Notes: generated by a model from the letters alone, not told the origin. Counted from the stretch's first letter, positions 1-11,499 are shown. The stretch is 64,000 bases of DNA from Bactrocera neohumeralis (GCF_024586455.1 NC_065921.1:48196574-48260573), one strand, 5' to 3'. Numbers and translations: made by a program.

Positions 1-1139
1 ATATCAGCACAAAAACTATTACTATAGTGAAAACTTTTAGATACCTGAAAATATTCCACACGCCTTTAAAAGATTTCCCTAGTACCACCTCTCTTCAAGC
101 CCCAGATACCGTATATGTACATTTGGGAGGTCTGCTCTTTCTCCAATCCACGGACACACCCGCATCGGTTGAAATAAAAATGCGTAAATAAGCCTACTAC
201 AACATTGAGCTACATACTCGATAGTCAATTTATCTCGCGTTAGTGGCGTCATTGCACGGTGAGGCTAAATACGCCTAGCTCCACTGTTTTTATTACCAAA
301 TTGTTCAGGATGTGGGTATCTAAATCTCCTCACAGATAAGTATACAAAATACACTTACCAATATTGAAATCATTAAGTATACTAAAAAACATATTATAAA
401 ATGACTGATTTTGCAGTCTGACCGTCAGGAACCGTAAGATGTAACTATTTAATCGGAGTTAAGGTAAAAACTTGAAAGTAACTACATATATAATACATAT
501 TGTATGCCTTTGTGTTTAATACTTACATTTTCATATAAGTAAGTTTAAGTAGTTCGGCAACTTTTTGCGATGAACCTATCAGTAAAGAATGTCTTTTAGT
601 AAGTGCATATTTAACTGATTTCATTTGTAGTATAATCTCTCATTTAACATATAATATTAACTACATTTGATGTCTTTATTTTTTTATTTTTAATACGACA
701 CCAGAGTCAATACTCTCATTAAGAGTGCAAAGACCAGCGCACGATTGACAATCTTCTAGCGTGTATACATAATAAACATACTCGTAGAAATGAATATAAA
801 AGATGATTCATTTCGGTATTCTTTATTTTTTAAAAGAAAAAATACAGAAACTTCCATTTTAATGGGGAATGATTATTACCATTCGAAAGAACATTTTTTG
901 GCCTTTATTTTTTGAAAATTATCTCTTTCAAATGAATGGGTATAAACTATACAGTTAGGTACAGAGAAATATTACACTTATTGGTGCAAATATTTGAGGT
1001 AAACTTATTTCTAATAAATGTCAAAGCTTCACTTTTTATCTAAGCGTTTGCATTGACCGGCTTAATGACCCCTTTACCCAATTTAATATTCTGTTTGTGG
1101 CAATTTTTTGATAAGTGCCATAATGCAGGTCTTTAGAGA
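1..1139. other. AT-rich non-coding stretch
   Basis: No gene or recognisable element is seen on either strand. The sequence is AT-rich with short broken reading frames only. Confidence 0.5.
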
Positions 1140-1870
1140 TATACTATACTGTAGAATTGCGCAAAAGTTAACTCGCGAGAAAGTTAAACCTTCGGCTAAG
1201 TTGACCGATTTTTAGCGTCCACGTACCGCTCTAAAAAGTTAAATTTTAGTTAACTTTTTTGAACTTATTTATTTTTATTGGAACCCAAGCGTTTGTTTGG
1301 CAAGAAAAACAATTGCTATGTATTCCTCGAATTTCTATGTAAAAAATTACTGTCGGTGTCGTGAGGTATATACATACATTGTGTGTCATGGGCTTTTGAA
1401 CATGTGAGTTGTTTATAGTTAGTGTTTTAAAAAATGTCAACAAAGCAGAAAAAATCATTGCAAATTTGAAAACTTTTGGAATATGCTAAATCGCAAAAGT
1501 ATTGGATGAATTCAAACGATTTCGGGAGGTACAATCGTTATTGTCCAAGGTGAGTGAGGTTGGCGACAGCAGTGAAGACATCAAAAATTGGAACGACGAT
1601 CAAAATACGAAGTTGACGCAGATTTCGAAGTGCCTGACAAAGAAGTTGAAGAACCAGTTATCAATGAGAATATGCAACAGCAGGAAGTTAGTTTATTGGA
1701 AGCAGTTGAATTCGTCAATACCTTGATAAAGTGGTATGAAAACAATAATCATGCAAATCAGATATCACATCCTATTAATAAGCTCACGAAAATTATCAGG
1801 AGCTATTACACAAAAGTAAAGAAACGAACAAGTCTCGAACACTTCTTTAAATCAGCGCTTACAAATTAAT
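1140..1870 (+). pseudogene. pogo/Tigger-like transposase remnant (deletion derivative)
   Basis: An ATG at 1433 opens a short lysine-rich start (MSTKQKK) like that of the pogo/Tigger/jerky DNA-binding domain, but a stop follows after ten codons. Downstream, 1588-1869 reads as an acidic linker, then a helical segment (LLEAVEFVNTLIKWYE), then the tail KKRTSLEHFFKSALTN. That order resembles the C-terminus of Tigger/jerky transposases, which end in a short T-S-I/L-x-x-FF motif. The whole DDE catalytic core between the two parts is missing. The call rests on motif resemblance only. Terminal inverted repeats were not found. Confidence 0.35.
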
Positions 1871-2214
1871 ATGTACATGTGTAGTATGTGCAGTGGAAAA
1901 GCTCAACTAAATCTAAGTTTCTGTTACGTGTGAAAGTTAGTCCTACAAAGAAATTGAACGTGTTATATCACTAATATTATTTGTTTCCGAGTTTTCTTCA
2001 AATTCGAAAACCCTTTCGAAAAGTTAATAATTCGGAATAGTAAAACAGATTTGGGACATTTTGGTTAACTTCTTCCCAATTCTAATATACATATGTATGT
2101 ACTTGTATCTCAGTTGACTATTATTGATAATTAATCATTTGAAAATCGAAAGTTGTACAAGAAAGGTATTGATTTTGGTGTGGTATTTTAATTACTTTAA
2201 ATAATAATAACTGG
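1871..2214. other. non-coding, nothing recognised
   Basis: Short AT-rich sequence between two transposon remnants. No gene or repeat was recognised. Confidence 0.4.
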
Positions 2215-2345
2215 GTAGAGGTATACATTGTACTCCAGGAAAGTGTTTATTTATTCATGAATAACTACTAAATGTATTTTGTCCCCTTCAAAGTAATCAC
2301 CCCCAGATATATTGCGTCGTACAATCGCAACCAAGCCTGGTATGA
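2215..2345 (-). pseudogene. mariner transposase C-terminal scrap
   Basis: Read on the - strand this stretch gives GGDYFEGDKI followed by a short tail. It resembles the end of many mariner transposases (GDYFEGDxI). Nothing of the catalytic domain is left. It is too short to place in a mariner subfamily. Confidence 0.35.
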
Positions 2346-3308
2346 TGCTTGTCGTCTCGACCCTCTGAGAACATTAGGTACCACCGATAAACGTTGCTTT
2401 TGTTCATGGTAGCTTCACCATATGTTAGAGTCAATATGCGGAATGCGTGCGCGTACTTAATTTTTTTTCACGCGAAAGTGTACATGGATTCTTTGATCCA
2501 TTTTTGGAATAAGCAAAAATCGAACCAAAACGCGTTTAAGCAAAAAAGCTGTCAAAAATTACCTAAAAATTTTAAATACATATGAACTCTTGGAAAACGC
2601 GGAAAATCCTTCTCAAATCACGGAAACAATTGTGAGAAACTTTAAGGTTGTTTCATTTAAGCGTTATGACCGAAATTAATGAAGAATTTTACTTACAGGT
2701 ATCCAGCTGGTATTTATGGCAGAAGACGCCTCGGCACAATTCCGATTTCTTTGGCGCCGCGATCTGAAGGTACCGTTGGAAAGAGGAAGTCTTCCTGATT
2801 AAAAAATATATAGGGCTATACAAGTAGGTACCGCAAAGGCTTCATTTATGAGATATTCGACTTTAAATTTCAAAAATTCCCAAAATTCCCAAAATTCGAA
2901 CATTTCAACAAGCTATTTCACTACATTTAACACACTTTATGCACATTTTTAACTTCAAATTCATTTGAACAAACTATAAATATTTAAACAAATTCACTTT
3001 TAGCAGGTTTTATAAGCAAGAAATCTATATTTTAAAAATCACTTTTTACACTCGTAGTGAGCATCATTTATGAGGTAACAATTATGAGGAAATGGAGCTG
3101 CCATATGATAATAAGCAAATATGAGCAATTCGCTGAATTTCTCTAGTACAATATAATTCCTCTTCCTTTATTTAGCAATCTTAGTTCTAAGAAATACAAG
3201 TGTGTCTATAAAATATATTTCGAATTAAAATAGGTATAAACAATCTTTCCATGCATATGGATTTTTTTTTATTTAAATTTAATAAACAACTAAGTAATAT
3301 TATGATGG
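2346..3308. other. non-coding with a dispersed-repeat segment at about 2725-2870
   Basis: There is no gene. The part around 2725-2870 (GCACAATTCCGATTT, then GGCGCCGCGATCT, GGTACCGCAA and GAGATATTC) recurs at 21165-21240, so it belongs to an unnamed dispersed repeat. The rest is AT-rich. Confidence 0.5.
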
Positions 3309-3846
3309 GTTGTCAAAAAAGTCTTGCGGTATTATTATCGAATTTTTTTTTTATTGTAATTGAAATGAATTTTTGATGACTCATGCCCAGCTCTTGACCG
3401 ATGCTACGGATGCTACTATGCCTGTCTCTTTCGACCAATTCAGCGATTTTATCGCAATTTTCGACGACAGGCCTTCCGGAGCGTGGCGCATCTTCGACCA
3501 CCTCTACACCAGAACGAAAACGTTGAAACCATCGTTGTGCGGTGGAAATGGAAACTGTATCGGGTCCATAAACTGCACAAATTTTATTGGCGGCTTGAGA
3601 TGCATTTTTGCCTTCATCGTAGTAGTACTGTAAAATATGCCGTATTTTCTCTTTATTTTGCTCCATGTTTGCGACGCTATAACTCACGAACGACTTAAAA
3701 GAAATGACAATCAATCAAACATGTGTTAGCGCGTGAAATGAGCTTTCCAAAAAGGTATAGCTTGACCCGATGCGACGAATAAAACTAGAACTACGCGCTT
3801 TCAGCGCCAACTAACGAAAATACCGCAAGACTTTTTTGACAACCTA
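3309..3846 (-). mobile_element. short mariner element with inverted ends (deletion derivative)
   Basis: Both ends carry the inverted repeat GTTGTCAAAAAAGTCTTGCG, at about 3311 and, inverted, at about 3819-3843. The element is only about 540 bp, against about 1.3 kb for a full mariner. Between the ends lies a - strand transposase N-terminus. The flanks share TAATATTAT on both sides. The right flank resembles the repeat copy at 21950, which lacks this mariner, so the element probably inserted next to or into that repeat. Confidence 0.75.
3313..3666 (-). pseudogene. mariner transposase, N-terminal DNA-binding part only
   Basis: The ATG at 3666-3664 opens MEQNKEKIRHILQYYYDEGK, the first helix-turn-helix of a mariner transposase. 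It is followed by the RWFQRFRSG and GRPV motifs and a second helix-turn-helix ending in IGQELGMSHQ. The frame then runs into unrelated residues and stops at 118 codons. The DD34D catalytic domain is deleted, so the product could bind inverted repeats but not cut. Residue similarity is closest to the mellifera-type mariners known to me; that placement is inference. Confidence 0.75.
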
Positions 3847-3847
3847 T

Positions 3848-4430
3848 TATAATAATATTACGTAATAAAATAATAAAATACTTAGGTTACCCCGGGTATT
3901 GGCTCGATCAGAATTATTTTTTTAAAGGAGTACTACTCGAAAGTGCTTCAGTCACCCTGGGTATTGGCTCGACCAGGGTTATTTTTTTAAAGCGCGATCG
4001 AAGCCCGCCAACGCAGAAAGGAGTACTACGCGAAAGTACTTCAGTCACCCCAATATGATATAAATTTTATAATATTAGCATAGAATTTTACTTATTTGTG
4101 TTTATTAAATATAAATCACATATTATACATATAAATATGTATATGGAAAAAGTGTTCACTTAATTATAGCTTGAAAAATCTTGGAAAGTATTTTTGAATT
4201 TTTAATCGGGAATATTTTAGAAAAATATAAGTGTTCCCAACATTATTTTTGCATATCCCTCCTGTAGAGAAGCTCTCCCATCCGTAGATACCCCATTTAT
4301 ACCGAAATTCGTGTTTTTCACCCGACCGCCAAAGTAATCGGAATCGTGCCGACGCACATAGGAGCATTTTCCTTCAAAAACCGGACAAAAATGAAAATTA
4401 CAAACTTCAGCGATGCTACTCAAAATTGAT
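3848..4430. repeat. unnamed dispersed repeat, copy 1 (AGTACT/tandem 95-bp unit)
   Basis: About 480 bp match 21948-22635 in the same orientation. The copy contains a tandemly repeated unit of about 95-100 bp with the core AGTACTACGCGAAAGTACT, a dyad, followed by TCAGTCACCC. Further on comes a shared segment with GAAGCTCTCC and CCCCATTTATACCGAAAT. The end near 4345-4425 (CACATAGGAGCATTT ... AAAAACCGGACAAAA) recurs inverted at 6545-6610. No coding potential; family unknown. Confidence 0.65.
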
Positions 4431-4959
4431 TTTTTTAGTACCTAAGTAACCCTTCTACAATGAACTGATAAAATGAATGACCTTCAGCCCGCTATATTGG
4501 CACACAAGTAGTCGGAATCTAGATTTCGTTCAGAACGCATGTGCTTATTCGCGAAACTCTTTATTGTTCTCGAAATTGCAAGTGGTTTTTTGTGTTGCGT
4601 GAAGTGAATTCTGGAAAATATTTTTTATGGATTCTGGACAACATGGTATGTTTATAATATTAATGATATAGAGATTAATTTATTTAATGGGTTATTTTGT
4701 TTTTTTTCGGGAAAACAATGTATCATTAAAAAAACTAAATTTTTTTTTTATTTTTTAGAAATTAGTATTTTTATTATAGTGTCGGGCGAGGTCGAGCTTT
4801 GAATTATTTTTCTTAGTAAAGGGTTTCCACTTAATATATAAGTTTAAACATTTTCCCCGTCTTTCGCCCCCTTTAAGAAAAGCGCGTTGAATTAGGTTGG
4901 TCCCTTGCATAAAATGAGTACTGCTTTATTTATTTTTTTAAATTAAATACTGAAATCCT
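4431..4959. other. non-coding, nothing recognised
   Basis: AT-rich sequence without a gene or a repeat that I could match elsewhere in the window. Confidence 0.4.
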
Positions 4960-6495
4960 GCTAAATTATTGTATACAGGTGGTATATAGATAGTATAAGG
5001 GGGCTCTATCGGAGCCGGTGTGAAAATTGGACAATGGGCGTGGCACCGCCCTCTTACTGGTGAAATCCCATATCTCGGGACCGGACTTACCGATTTCGAC
5101 AAAATTTTGAACGTAACATTCTTTTCATTTTCCTATGTTTATCTGTAAAAATGAGCGAAATCGGACTACAACTACGCCTACTTCCCATATAACACAATTT
5201 AAAACTCCATGTTACTATCTTCGGACCGACGACGAAAACATGTTTTCGTGGGAAAAACTGGTTTTCGCACGAAAACTTGTGTTTTCGTTCCTGTAAAATC
5301 TGTCAAACGAAAACACAGTTTTCGCTGAAAACCAATTGAAAACTTACATTCCACTCATTATAATTGGTGCCTGCTCTAGTTTAACCGATGTTTGTGGAAG
5401 ACATATTTTGCCGGCCCTAAATTGTCCCTTGATATTTGTTTATATTCCATATACAAATACAGCTGTCGCTTTATATTCTCATATTAGGGGAATTCTCATG
5501 CTCTTGCAAAACCTTGCCCTGTGCAGAAATTGCAGAATTTTCCTCTTGGTGCAACGGCACAACAACAAACACACGCAGAAAATTATTTGCAATGGCTGTA
5601 AAATATGTCAGACCAAAACCAGCACCAATGGGTGCTCGCTTGGCCTTGCTTATTTCGGTATAGGATTTTTCATTTTATGTCATCATGCAATCTTGCAAGA
5701 GCAAGAGAATGCAGCTATTAATAGTTGTAGTGAAAACTCATCGAAAACACACATTGTCGGTCCGAACGACTTAGATTCCACAACATACAAATGTGTTTTC
5801 AAAATGTTTTCATTGTCGGTCCGAACATTGTATAACATAAGGGAATAAAATTTTGACTTAATAATTCCCTTAAAGTGAGCCACCTTTTGACCAATAATTG
5901 TCCAAATCCAACCAAAACTGTTCAAGCCCCTAGGTACCGATCATGTGGAACCGTTACGGATAGTTGATTTTTGACCGAAAATATCGTTCAAAGTGTGAGA
6001 TATGAAATTAAAATTAACAATCCTTTTTTGATAATAGTATTTTATTCTGTCAAAAATGGGTTGAATCGGGTCAATACTTTCCTGAGCCCCCATATACCTA
6101 ATATAAAGATTTTAGAATTTATAGGTGACTTTATGCTGGATATATCCGCCAATATTTGCGCCAACTCAATGGAAATTGCAGAACATGTTTTATTCATAAC
6201 AGTGTTTCTTTGCGCCTAGAATAGATACAATTGCTCCAAAACTTGAACCCCCCCCCACATAACTTTTACCAAGATTTTCGGACATCCTCTTGACCTTGCT
6301 CCATATGATTGGTGATTGTATGTAAGGTTCCTTAATGAAACCGAGCGAACATTTTTTTAAATATGTGGCATATTAGTAGTATGTGGGATGAGCAAAAATA
6401 GATAACATCTGGTCGGAACTACCTCCCACTCAAATATATTCAATATAAAGTATTCGGTTGCACCCGAAATTAGCCCTCCCTTAGTCGTTTTATTT
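4960..6495 (+). mobile_element. family B Helentron-type element, degraded, split by a MITE
   Basis: The parts 4985-5219 and 5826-6495 match the interior of the family B copies at 55143 and 57125. Shared landmarks are the GGGCGTGGC box, TGAAATC..ATATCTCGG, GCCCCCATATA and GGTGACTTTATG. The right end reads CGGTTGCACCCGAAATTAGC, a decayed version of the 3' hairpin and tail. A 606-bp inverted-repeat element at 5220-5825 interrupts it. There is no coding capacity, as expected for this non-autonomous class. Confidence 0.6.
5220..5825. mobile_element. MITE-like element with TTCGGACCGAC ends and GAAAAC-rich arms
   Basis: The left end starts TTCGGACCGACGACGAAAAC and the right end, inverted, reads TTCGGACCGACAATGAAAAC. 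A second inward copy of the terminal motif lies near 5757-5770. The left arm is rich in GAAAAC/GTTTTC words able to pair locally. It interrupts a family B element. No target duplication could be confirmed. A 170-codon open frame inside it has no recognisable domain and is treated as chance. Confidence 0.55.
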
Positions 6496-6544
6496 TAATA
6501 TACTGCATTATTATATTCAATAATGCATTTTTATTCATTTTCAT

Positions 6545-6610
6545 TCATAAAATCACTTTAAATAATTTTGTCCGGTTTTTGAGACCAAATGCTCCTATGT
6601 GCGACGCCTC
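6545..6610. repeat. inverted match to 4345-4425
   Basis: Contains TTTTGTCCGGTTTTTGAGAC followed by AAATGCTCCTATGTGCGACG. The same words occur inverted at 4345-4425. This may be an end of the unnamed repeat or of the adjoining Tc1-like remnant. Confidence 0.5.
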
Positions 6611-6654
6611 AATGAGGCACACCTCTATTAGAAATAGTACGTAAATATTTATGT

Positions 6655-7130
6655 ATACATACAGGCGCGGATATAATGGATCAGTATCCTTACCGAAACA
6701 TCCTAAGGAACAATGGAGACATTTTAATTTGAAGCAATACCTGTAAAGTGGATATCAATAGATGATAGTACTCCAAAATATGCAGCTAGAGCTGTTATCC
6801 ACCGAAAAAATTGATGTATTGCATTAGCCAACGAAAAGTAACAATCTTAACCCGATAGAAAACATCTGGAATTATATAAAATTGATGTATTGCAATAGCC
6901 AACGAAAAGTAACAATCTTAACCCGATAGAAAACATCTGGAATTATATAAAAGTTAAGATCGGGCAAAAAATTAAAAAAATCCGAAGATCTGGAATTAAG
7001 GAAGCGGGGTACTTCATTCCATTAAGTAGATGCAACTGGCAGAAATATCGCAGATGTCAAGTTGTCTTGTCTATAAATTCGTAACCATACAACAAAGTTT
7101 GACCTGGTAATAAGGAATACAGTATTTTTT
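6655..7130 (+). pseudogene. Tc1-like transposase C-terminal remnant
   Basis: Around 6760-6800 the + strand reads DDSTPKYAARAVIH, like the second catalytic Asp region (DNDPKHxA) of Tc1 transposases. Around 6850-6960 it reads NLNPIENIWNYIKVKI, the usual region of the last catalytic Glu, then IRRSGIKEAGYF. Stops and frameshifts break the frame. The N-terminal DNA-binding half is not found next to it. The catalytic segment is disturbed by a 71-bp tandem duplication. Confidence 0.6.
6807..6950 (+). repeat. 71-bp tandem duplication inside the Tc1 remnant
   Basis: The segment starting AAATTGATGTATTGCA and ending CTGGAATTATATAA is present twice head to tail with a period of 71 bp and almost no differences. 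It duplicates the NPIEN-coding part of the transposase. Confidence 0.85.
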
Positions 7131-7637
7131 TTTCATTTTTGCATATAAATCAAAGTGTGATTTTTTAACAGCAGAAATCTGTGAACGGCGAACTAAACAA
7201 AATTTCAAAAGATAAATACATAAGTACACCCAACGAAACAAAAAAAGGCGCTCTCAAAATATTTTTGTTATTTTGATGTTTAAATTGAAAAAGTTCCGCT
7301 GAAACTTTAAATAACTCATTAAATTTAATTTTAAAGTTTTTTTTGAAGTTTATATAAATAATGTGTGCATAAAAATTAAGTACAACATTTCACGAATAAA
7401 TATGCAAAATCATCTAAATATAGAGTCCCTTCAAAAATAATGGACTTTTTTCAAGCTTTTATTAATAACATTTCACCAAAAAATATTTTATATTATAATT
7501 TTTTTTAGTAATTTTTCATTTAAAATTAAAGAAAACGCACATTAATTCAATTTTGCAACAAAAAATTCATTTTATATCTCTTTATTAATTTATGGTGGCA
7601 CTTTTAGCGTTTATGACACTTTTAACTTTTAACTTTT
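7131..7637. other. AT-rich non-coding
   Basis: No gene or clear repeat. Homopolymer-rich sequence between the Tc1 remnant and a family A element. Confidence 0.4.
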
Positions 7638-8690
7638 TATACTCTCGCAACAATGTTGCTAAGGAGAGTATTATAGTTTTGTTCACATAACGGTTGTTTG
7701 TAAGTCCTAAAACTAAAAGAGTCAGATATAGGGTTATATATACCAAAGTGATCAGGGTGACGAGTAGAGTCGAAATCCGGATGTCTGTCTGTCCGTCCGT
7801 CCGTCCGTGCAAGCTGTAACTTGAGATATCATGATGAAACTTGGTACACGTATTCCTTGGCTCCATAAGAAGGTTAAGTTCGAAGATGGGCAAAATCGGC
7901 CAACTACCACGCCCACAAAATGGCGGAAACCGAAAACATATAAAGTGTCATAACTAAGCCATAAATAAAGATATTAAAGTGAAATTTGACACAAAGGATC
8001 GCACTAGAGAGGGGCATATTTGGACGCTGTTTTTTTTTGGAAAAGTGGGCGTGGCCCCGCCCCCTACTAAGTTTTTTGTACATATCTCAGAAACTACTAT
8101 AGCTATGTCAACCAAACTCTACAGAGTCGTTTTCTTCAGGCATTTCTATATACAGTTCAAAAATGGAAGAAATCGGATAATAACCACGCCCACCTCCCAT
8201 ACAAAGGTTATGTTGAAAATCACTAAAAGTCCGTTAACCGACTAACGAAAAACGTCAGAAACACTAAATTTTACAGAAGAAATGGCAGAAGAAAGCTGCA
8301 CCCAGGCTTTTTTTAAAAATTGAAAATGGGCGTGGCCTCGCCCACTTATGGACCAAAAACCATATCTCAGGAACTACTAAACCGATTTCAATGAAATTGG
8401 GTACATAATATTTTCTTAACACCCTGATGACATGTACGAAATATGGGTGAAATCGGTTTACAACCACGCCTTCTTCCAATATAACGCTATTTTGAATTCC
8501 ATCTGATGCCTTCTCTGTATAATATATGTATACATTAGGAACCAATGATGATAGCGGAATAAAACTTTACAAAAATACGGTATTTGAAAAATATGTAAAT
8601 GACGTATAATGAAATCTCGATTATCACTTTATCATGCGAGAGTATAAAATGTTCGGTGACACCCGAACTTAGCCCTTCCTTACTTGTTTT
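7638..8690 (+). mobile_element. Helentron-type non-autonomous element, family A copy 1 (mini-me/DINE-1-like)
   Basis: Starts TATACTCTCGCAACA; the matching TGCGAGAGTATA lies near the other end (8635-8646), giving 12-bp perfect sub-terminal inverted repeats. Then comes a hairpin with stem GTTCGG/CCGAAC (8651-8668), then the tail TTAGCCCTTCCTTACTTGTT. At about 7782-7808 is a run of GTCT/GTCC units, the GTCY proto-microsatellite known from dipteran mini-me elements. Sub-terminal repeats plus a single 3' hairpin are the layout described for Helentron-associated elements. No protein is encoded. Four further near-complete copies occur in this window with high similarity. Confidence 0.8.
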
Positions 8691-9204
8691 GGAATGGGTT
8701 CGTATAAAACGCTTAAATATACGACTATTATCAGGGGTGTTGTGGCATCTGATAGTTGTCGGAATCAGAATCTAAACCGATCAAAAAAAGTAGTAGGTGC
8801 CATGAATTCTGATATTATTGGTTTGATATTCGAAGCAGAATTTGTATCGGTTTCGGGTGTCACGGAAACCAATTTTATTGGTTTTCCTATCAGAAACGAA
8901 GCAAGAAGATAGTCGCTCACAGATTTGAAATATAAGTTAAGAAATCAAGTTATTTTATTATTTCGAATTAATTTATCTTTATTTCTATAGGGGAAAAAAT
9001 AAGTATAAAACACAAAATGTTTTAATTATTGAGTTTTTGGAAAAAAAAATCCGGATATTTAAAGATATTAGATTTACAAAACGTAATTTAACATCCAAAA
9101 GCGTCTTTATTCATTCGATAAATGTTATCTCTTAAAATCTTTCTTTAATGGCCAATCCAATGAAGCAATGTTATGAGTAAAACAGGTTCTGTAATTTTCA
9201 TTGA
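8691..9204. other. non-coding, nothing recognised
   Basis: No gene is supported. An open frame at 8694-8912 shows no domain and sits between repeats. Confidence 0.4.
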
Positions 9205-9480
9205 GATAACTCAAATAGAGTCACCTGGAAGTTCGAAAATCTTTATGAGGTATATATGGGGATCATGGGAGTATCGGCCCGATTCAACCCTTTTTTGATA
9301 GACAGAAATACTATTGCCAGGAAATGTTTTTATTTGAATTTCAATTATACATATATTTCATACATTGACCGATATTTTCGGTCAAAAAACTGGGGCTTGA
9401 ACAGTTTTGGTTAGATTTGGACAACTTTTGGTAATAAAGAGGCATACTTTAAAGGAATTATTAGTGCAAAGATGTAGCCC
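9205..9480 (-). mobile_element. family B element fragment (interior)
   Basis: Read inverted, this matches the interior of the family B element at 5870-6140 (CCAAATC..AACCAAAACTGTTCAAGCCCC, GACCGAAAATATCG, GGTTGAATCGG). It has neither end. Confidence 0.55.
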
Positions 9481-9687
9481 GATATATCAAATGCTTCCTG
9501 ATTTCAATACTGGCAGTGGTTGGTTTCGCCCATGTTCGTGAAGTTCGCAAATATGGTAGTTTAGGACATATGTACATTAAACTTATTAGAGAGCGAGGCC
9601 ACTCCAACTTTTTAAAATTTTTTTGCCTGCAAGTGCGCCTTGCTACTGCGATACCCTGTACCAAATTACAGTTTTATATCTTAATTG
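9481..9687. other. non-coding, nothing recognised
   Basis: Short interval between a repeat fragment and a mariner element; nothing recognised. Confidence 0.35.
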
Positions 9688-10613
9688 CCAGGTGGTTCAA
9701 TAAATTTTGTAGTTTGATAAGAAAAACTCAATTTTGTGATTCAAAATACACTTTAGTATTCAGTATAATCTCCCTAAACAATAATACACTTGCTCCAACG
9801 ATCCTAGAATCTGCGGATCCCATCCCTGAAGTGAGAATCCGGAAGATCTGCAAAATACGTTTCAACAGCCTCTTCGTTTGATGAAAAACGCTTGGCACGT
9901 ATAGATTTTTTGAGTTCTGGAAAAAAATGGAAGTCGCGGGGGCCAAATCTGGTAAATATGGTGAATGCTCCAACAATTCGAACTTTAATTCATGGATTTT
10001 AGCCATTGTCAAAATACTCTTGTGACACGGTGCATTGTCTTGATGAAAGAGGATTTTTTCTTCTGCAATCCGGATCTCTTTTCACGATTTTTTACTTTCA
10101 ACTGGTCCAAAAGGTTGCAATAATATTCAAAATTAGTTGTTTTACTAGTTTACAAGTAATCCATAAACAAAATTCCTATCGAATCCCAAAAACTGATGCC
10201 ATAACCTTCTTGGCCGATTTCCGGAATGCGGCACCCATTGTGCATTGCCTTTACTAAATCTCTCTCAGTCAATCGACGATCTTCCAAACCCACAACCTGT
10301 ATTTTGGCTATAATTTCTGGTGTTGATGCGTCCTTCACGTAGATCGTTTTCAAGGCTTTTACAACCATGCACTTTTAATATTCATTCGCGAATTTCTTTT
10401 GGTGCTACTCCTTCCAAAAATAACAATTTTATCACTGCACGATATTCAATTTTTTCCATTGTAAGAAAATATTGTGACACGGCGACAATGACAGATTGAA
10501 ATGAAACTTCACATATGTTCATATGAAGAGTGAACCAACAAAACATAAAAAGAATTTTTGGCTAGTAGAAACGTCCTCTCTTATCGAACGACAAAACTTA
10601 TTGAACGACCTGG
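9688..10613 (-). mobile_element. decayed irritans-type mariner with both inverted ends
   Basis: Inverted repeats of about 30 bp are present: CCAGGTGGTTCAATAAATTT at 9688, and inverted CCAGGTCGTTCAATAAGTTT ending at 10613. Between them the - strand holds transposase remnants from an ATG at 10459-10457. The order is MEKIEYRAVIKLLFLEG, then TPEIIAKIQ and LEDRRLTERD, then FWDSIGILFMDYL, a QDNAPCH-like segment, MAKIHELKFELL and PYLPDLAP. Stops and frameshifts are many. The first catalytic Asp region is not found. At 926 bp it is shorter than a full element (about 1.3 kb). Confidence 0.8.
9728..10459 (-). pseudogene. mariner transposase pseudogene
   Basis: This is the coding part of the element above. 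The last stretch, MAKIHELKFELLEHSPYLPD (start near 10006), is the region ending in the third catalytic Asp of mariner (PYSPDLAPxDFFLF). Here the residue after PDLAP differs by frame. At least three frame breaks and a stop after KEIRE exclude a functional product. Confidence 0.75.
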
Positions 10614-10639
10614 TAAGTGCTTAGATATGGTATTTTATG

Positions 10640-10790
10640 AGTTTACGATTAATGACAATTTGTGGGCGTGGCAGTGGTTCTATTACGCCCATTAACTCGA
10701 AATTTTTGTTTTAGAAACCTGCATACTAAATTTTCTTAAGTTACAGATTGCACGAACAGACGGACGGACAGACAGACAAGGTGCAGAATT
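10640..10790 (-). mobile_element. family B-like element fragment with GGAC repeat
   Basis: Contains GTGGGCGTGGCAGTGG, then AAGTTACAG..TTGCACGAACAG and a run of GGAC/AGAC units, the inverse of the GTCY microsatellite in the Helentron-type elements. Only the 5' part of an element is present. Confidence 0.5.
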
Positions 10791-10939
10791 ATCCAAAAAT
10801 AGGGCTTCGATCATTCTCGATTAAGGGCACCAAGCTGCGTACCACCCGTTCCATTATAATATTTTTGTATTCTTCAGCCTTCATTGAGTCTTGTAATATA
10901 AAAATTGATTCCGATTTCTCCTTGGAAATGCATCATTAT

Positions 10940-11330
10940 ACCATTATATGTATAGGGGGAATGCTTCACAGTAGGAACAATGCAATTTTCGGCGAATCGT
11001 TCACCACGTCTGCGACGAACTGCTTGATAACCATCAGGTCCAAGAAGGTTAAACTTTGACCAGTCAGAAAACCTTACATAAGTTCACTTGGTATGCGTCC
11101 AGTTAAATTTATTTAAACCAACCTAACCACTCTTCTTTCTCCCTTACCTTCTCTTCCTCTCTAGTTCGATAGTCTTACGATATTTAAAAAAAAACTTGCA
11201 CTGAGCTTTCGTTAAGTATTTGAGCTGCTATTTTACGAATAGACTTTTTATGATCAGCCGACGAAATATTAATAGCTTTCCGTGACAAAGAAAGCTGCGT
11301 TTGCGTAGGCATAATTTTGTTTTATTTAAA
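10940..11330 (-). pseudogene. Tc1-like transposase fragment 1
   Basis: On the - strand, 11060-10950 reads SKFNLLGPDGYQAVRRRRGE and then FAENCIVPTVKH. This fits the Tc1 segment after the first catalytic Asp (WSDESKFxLxGxDG...RxGExxxxxCxxPTVKHG). At 11315-11190 a lysine-rich stretch (KSIRKIAAQILNE) resembles a Tc1 N-terminus. The order is consistent with one - strand element with an internal deletion. Truncated on both sides. Confidence 0.5.
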
Positions 11331-11499
11331 AGAAAACATGAATTACAAGAGCTAATCACAGAATCAAATGCTTTAGAATTTTTGAAATATAAAGCAAAAT
11401 ATCTAAAAAGTTTCTTTAAATAACCGCGTGTCCGCTAGTGAATTCGGGCATTACTCAATACCGTTTACAATTAATTTGTCAAAAGTCAGGCCCATTGTC

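Noticed and set aside
5336..5848. 170-codon open frame
   Set aside because: It lies within the GAAAAC inverted-repeat element, with low-complexity, cysteine-rich text and no domain.
7585..7893. Recurrent about 100-codon open frames in the Helentron-type elements (also at 19683, 25831, 39441, 43588)
   Set aside because: They read through the sub-terminal repeat and GTCY tract in several frames and on both strands. Similarity between copies is explained by recent copying of the DNA, and no domain is visible.
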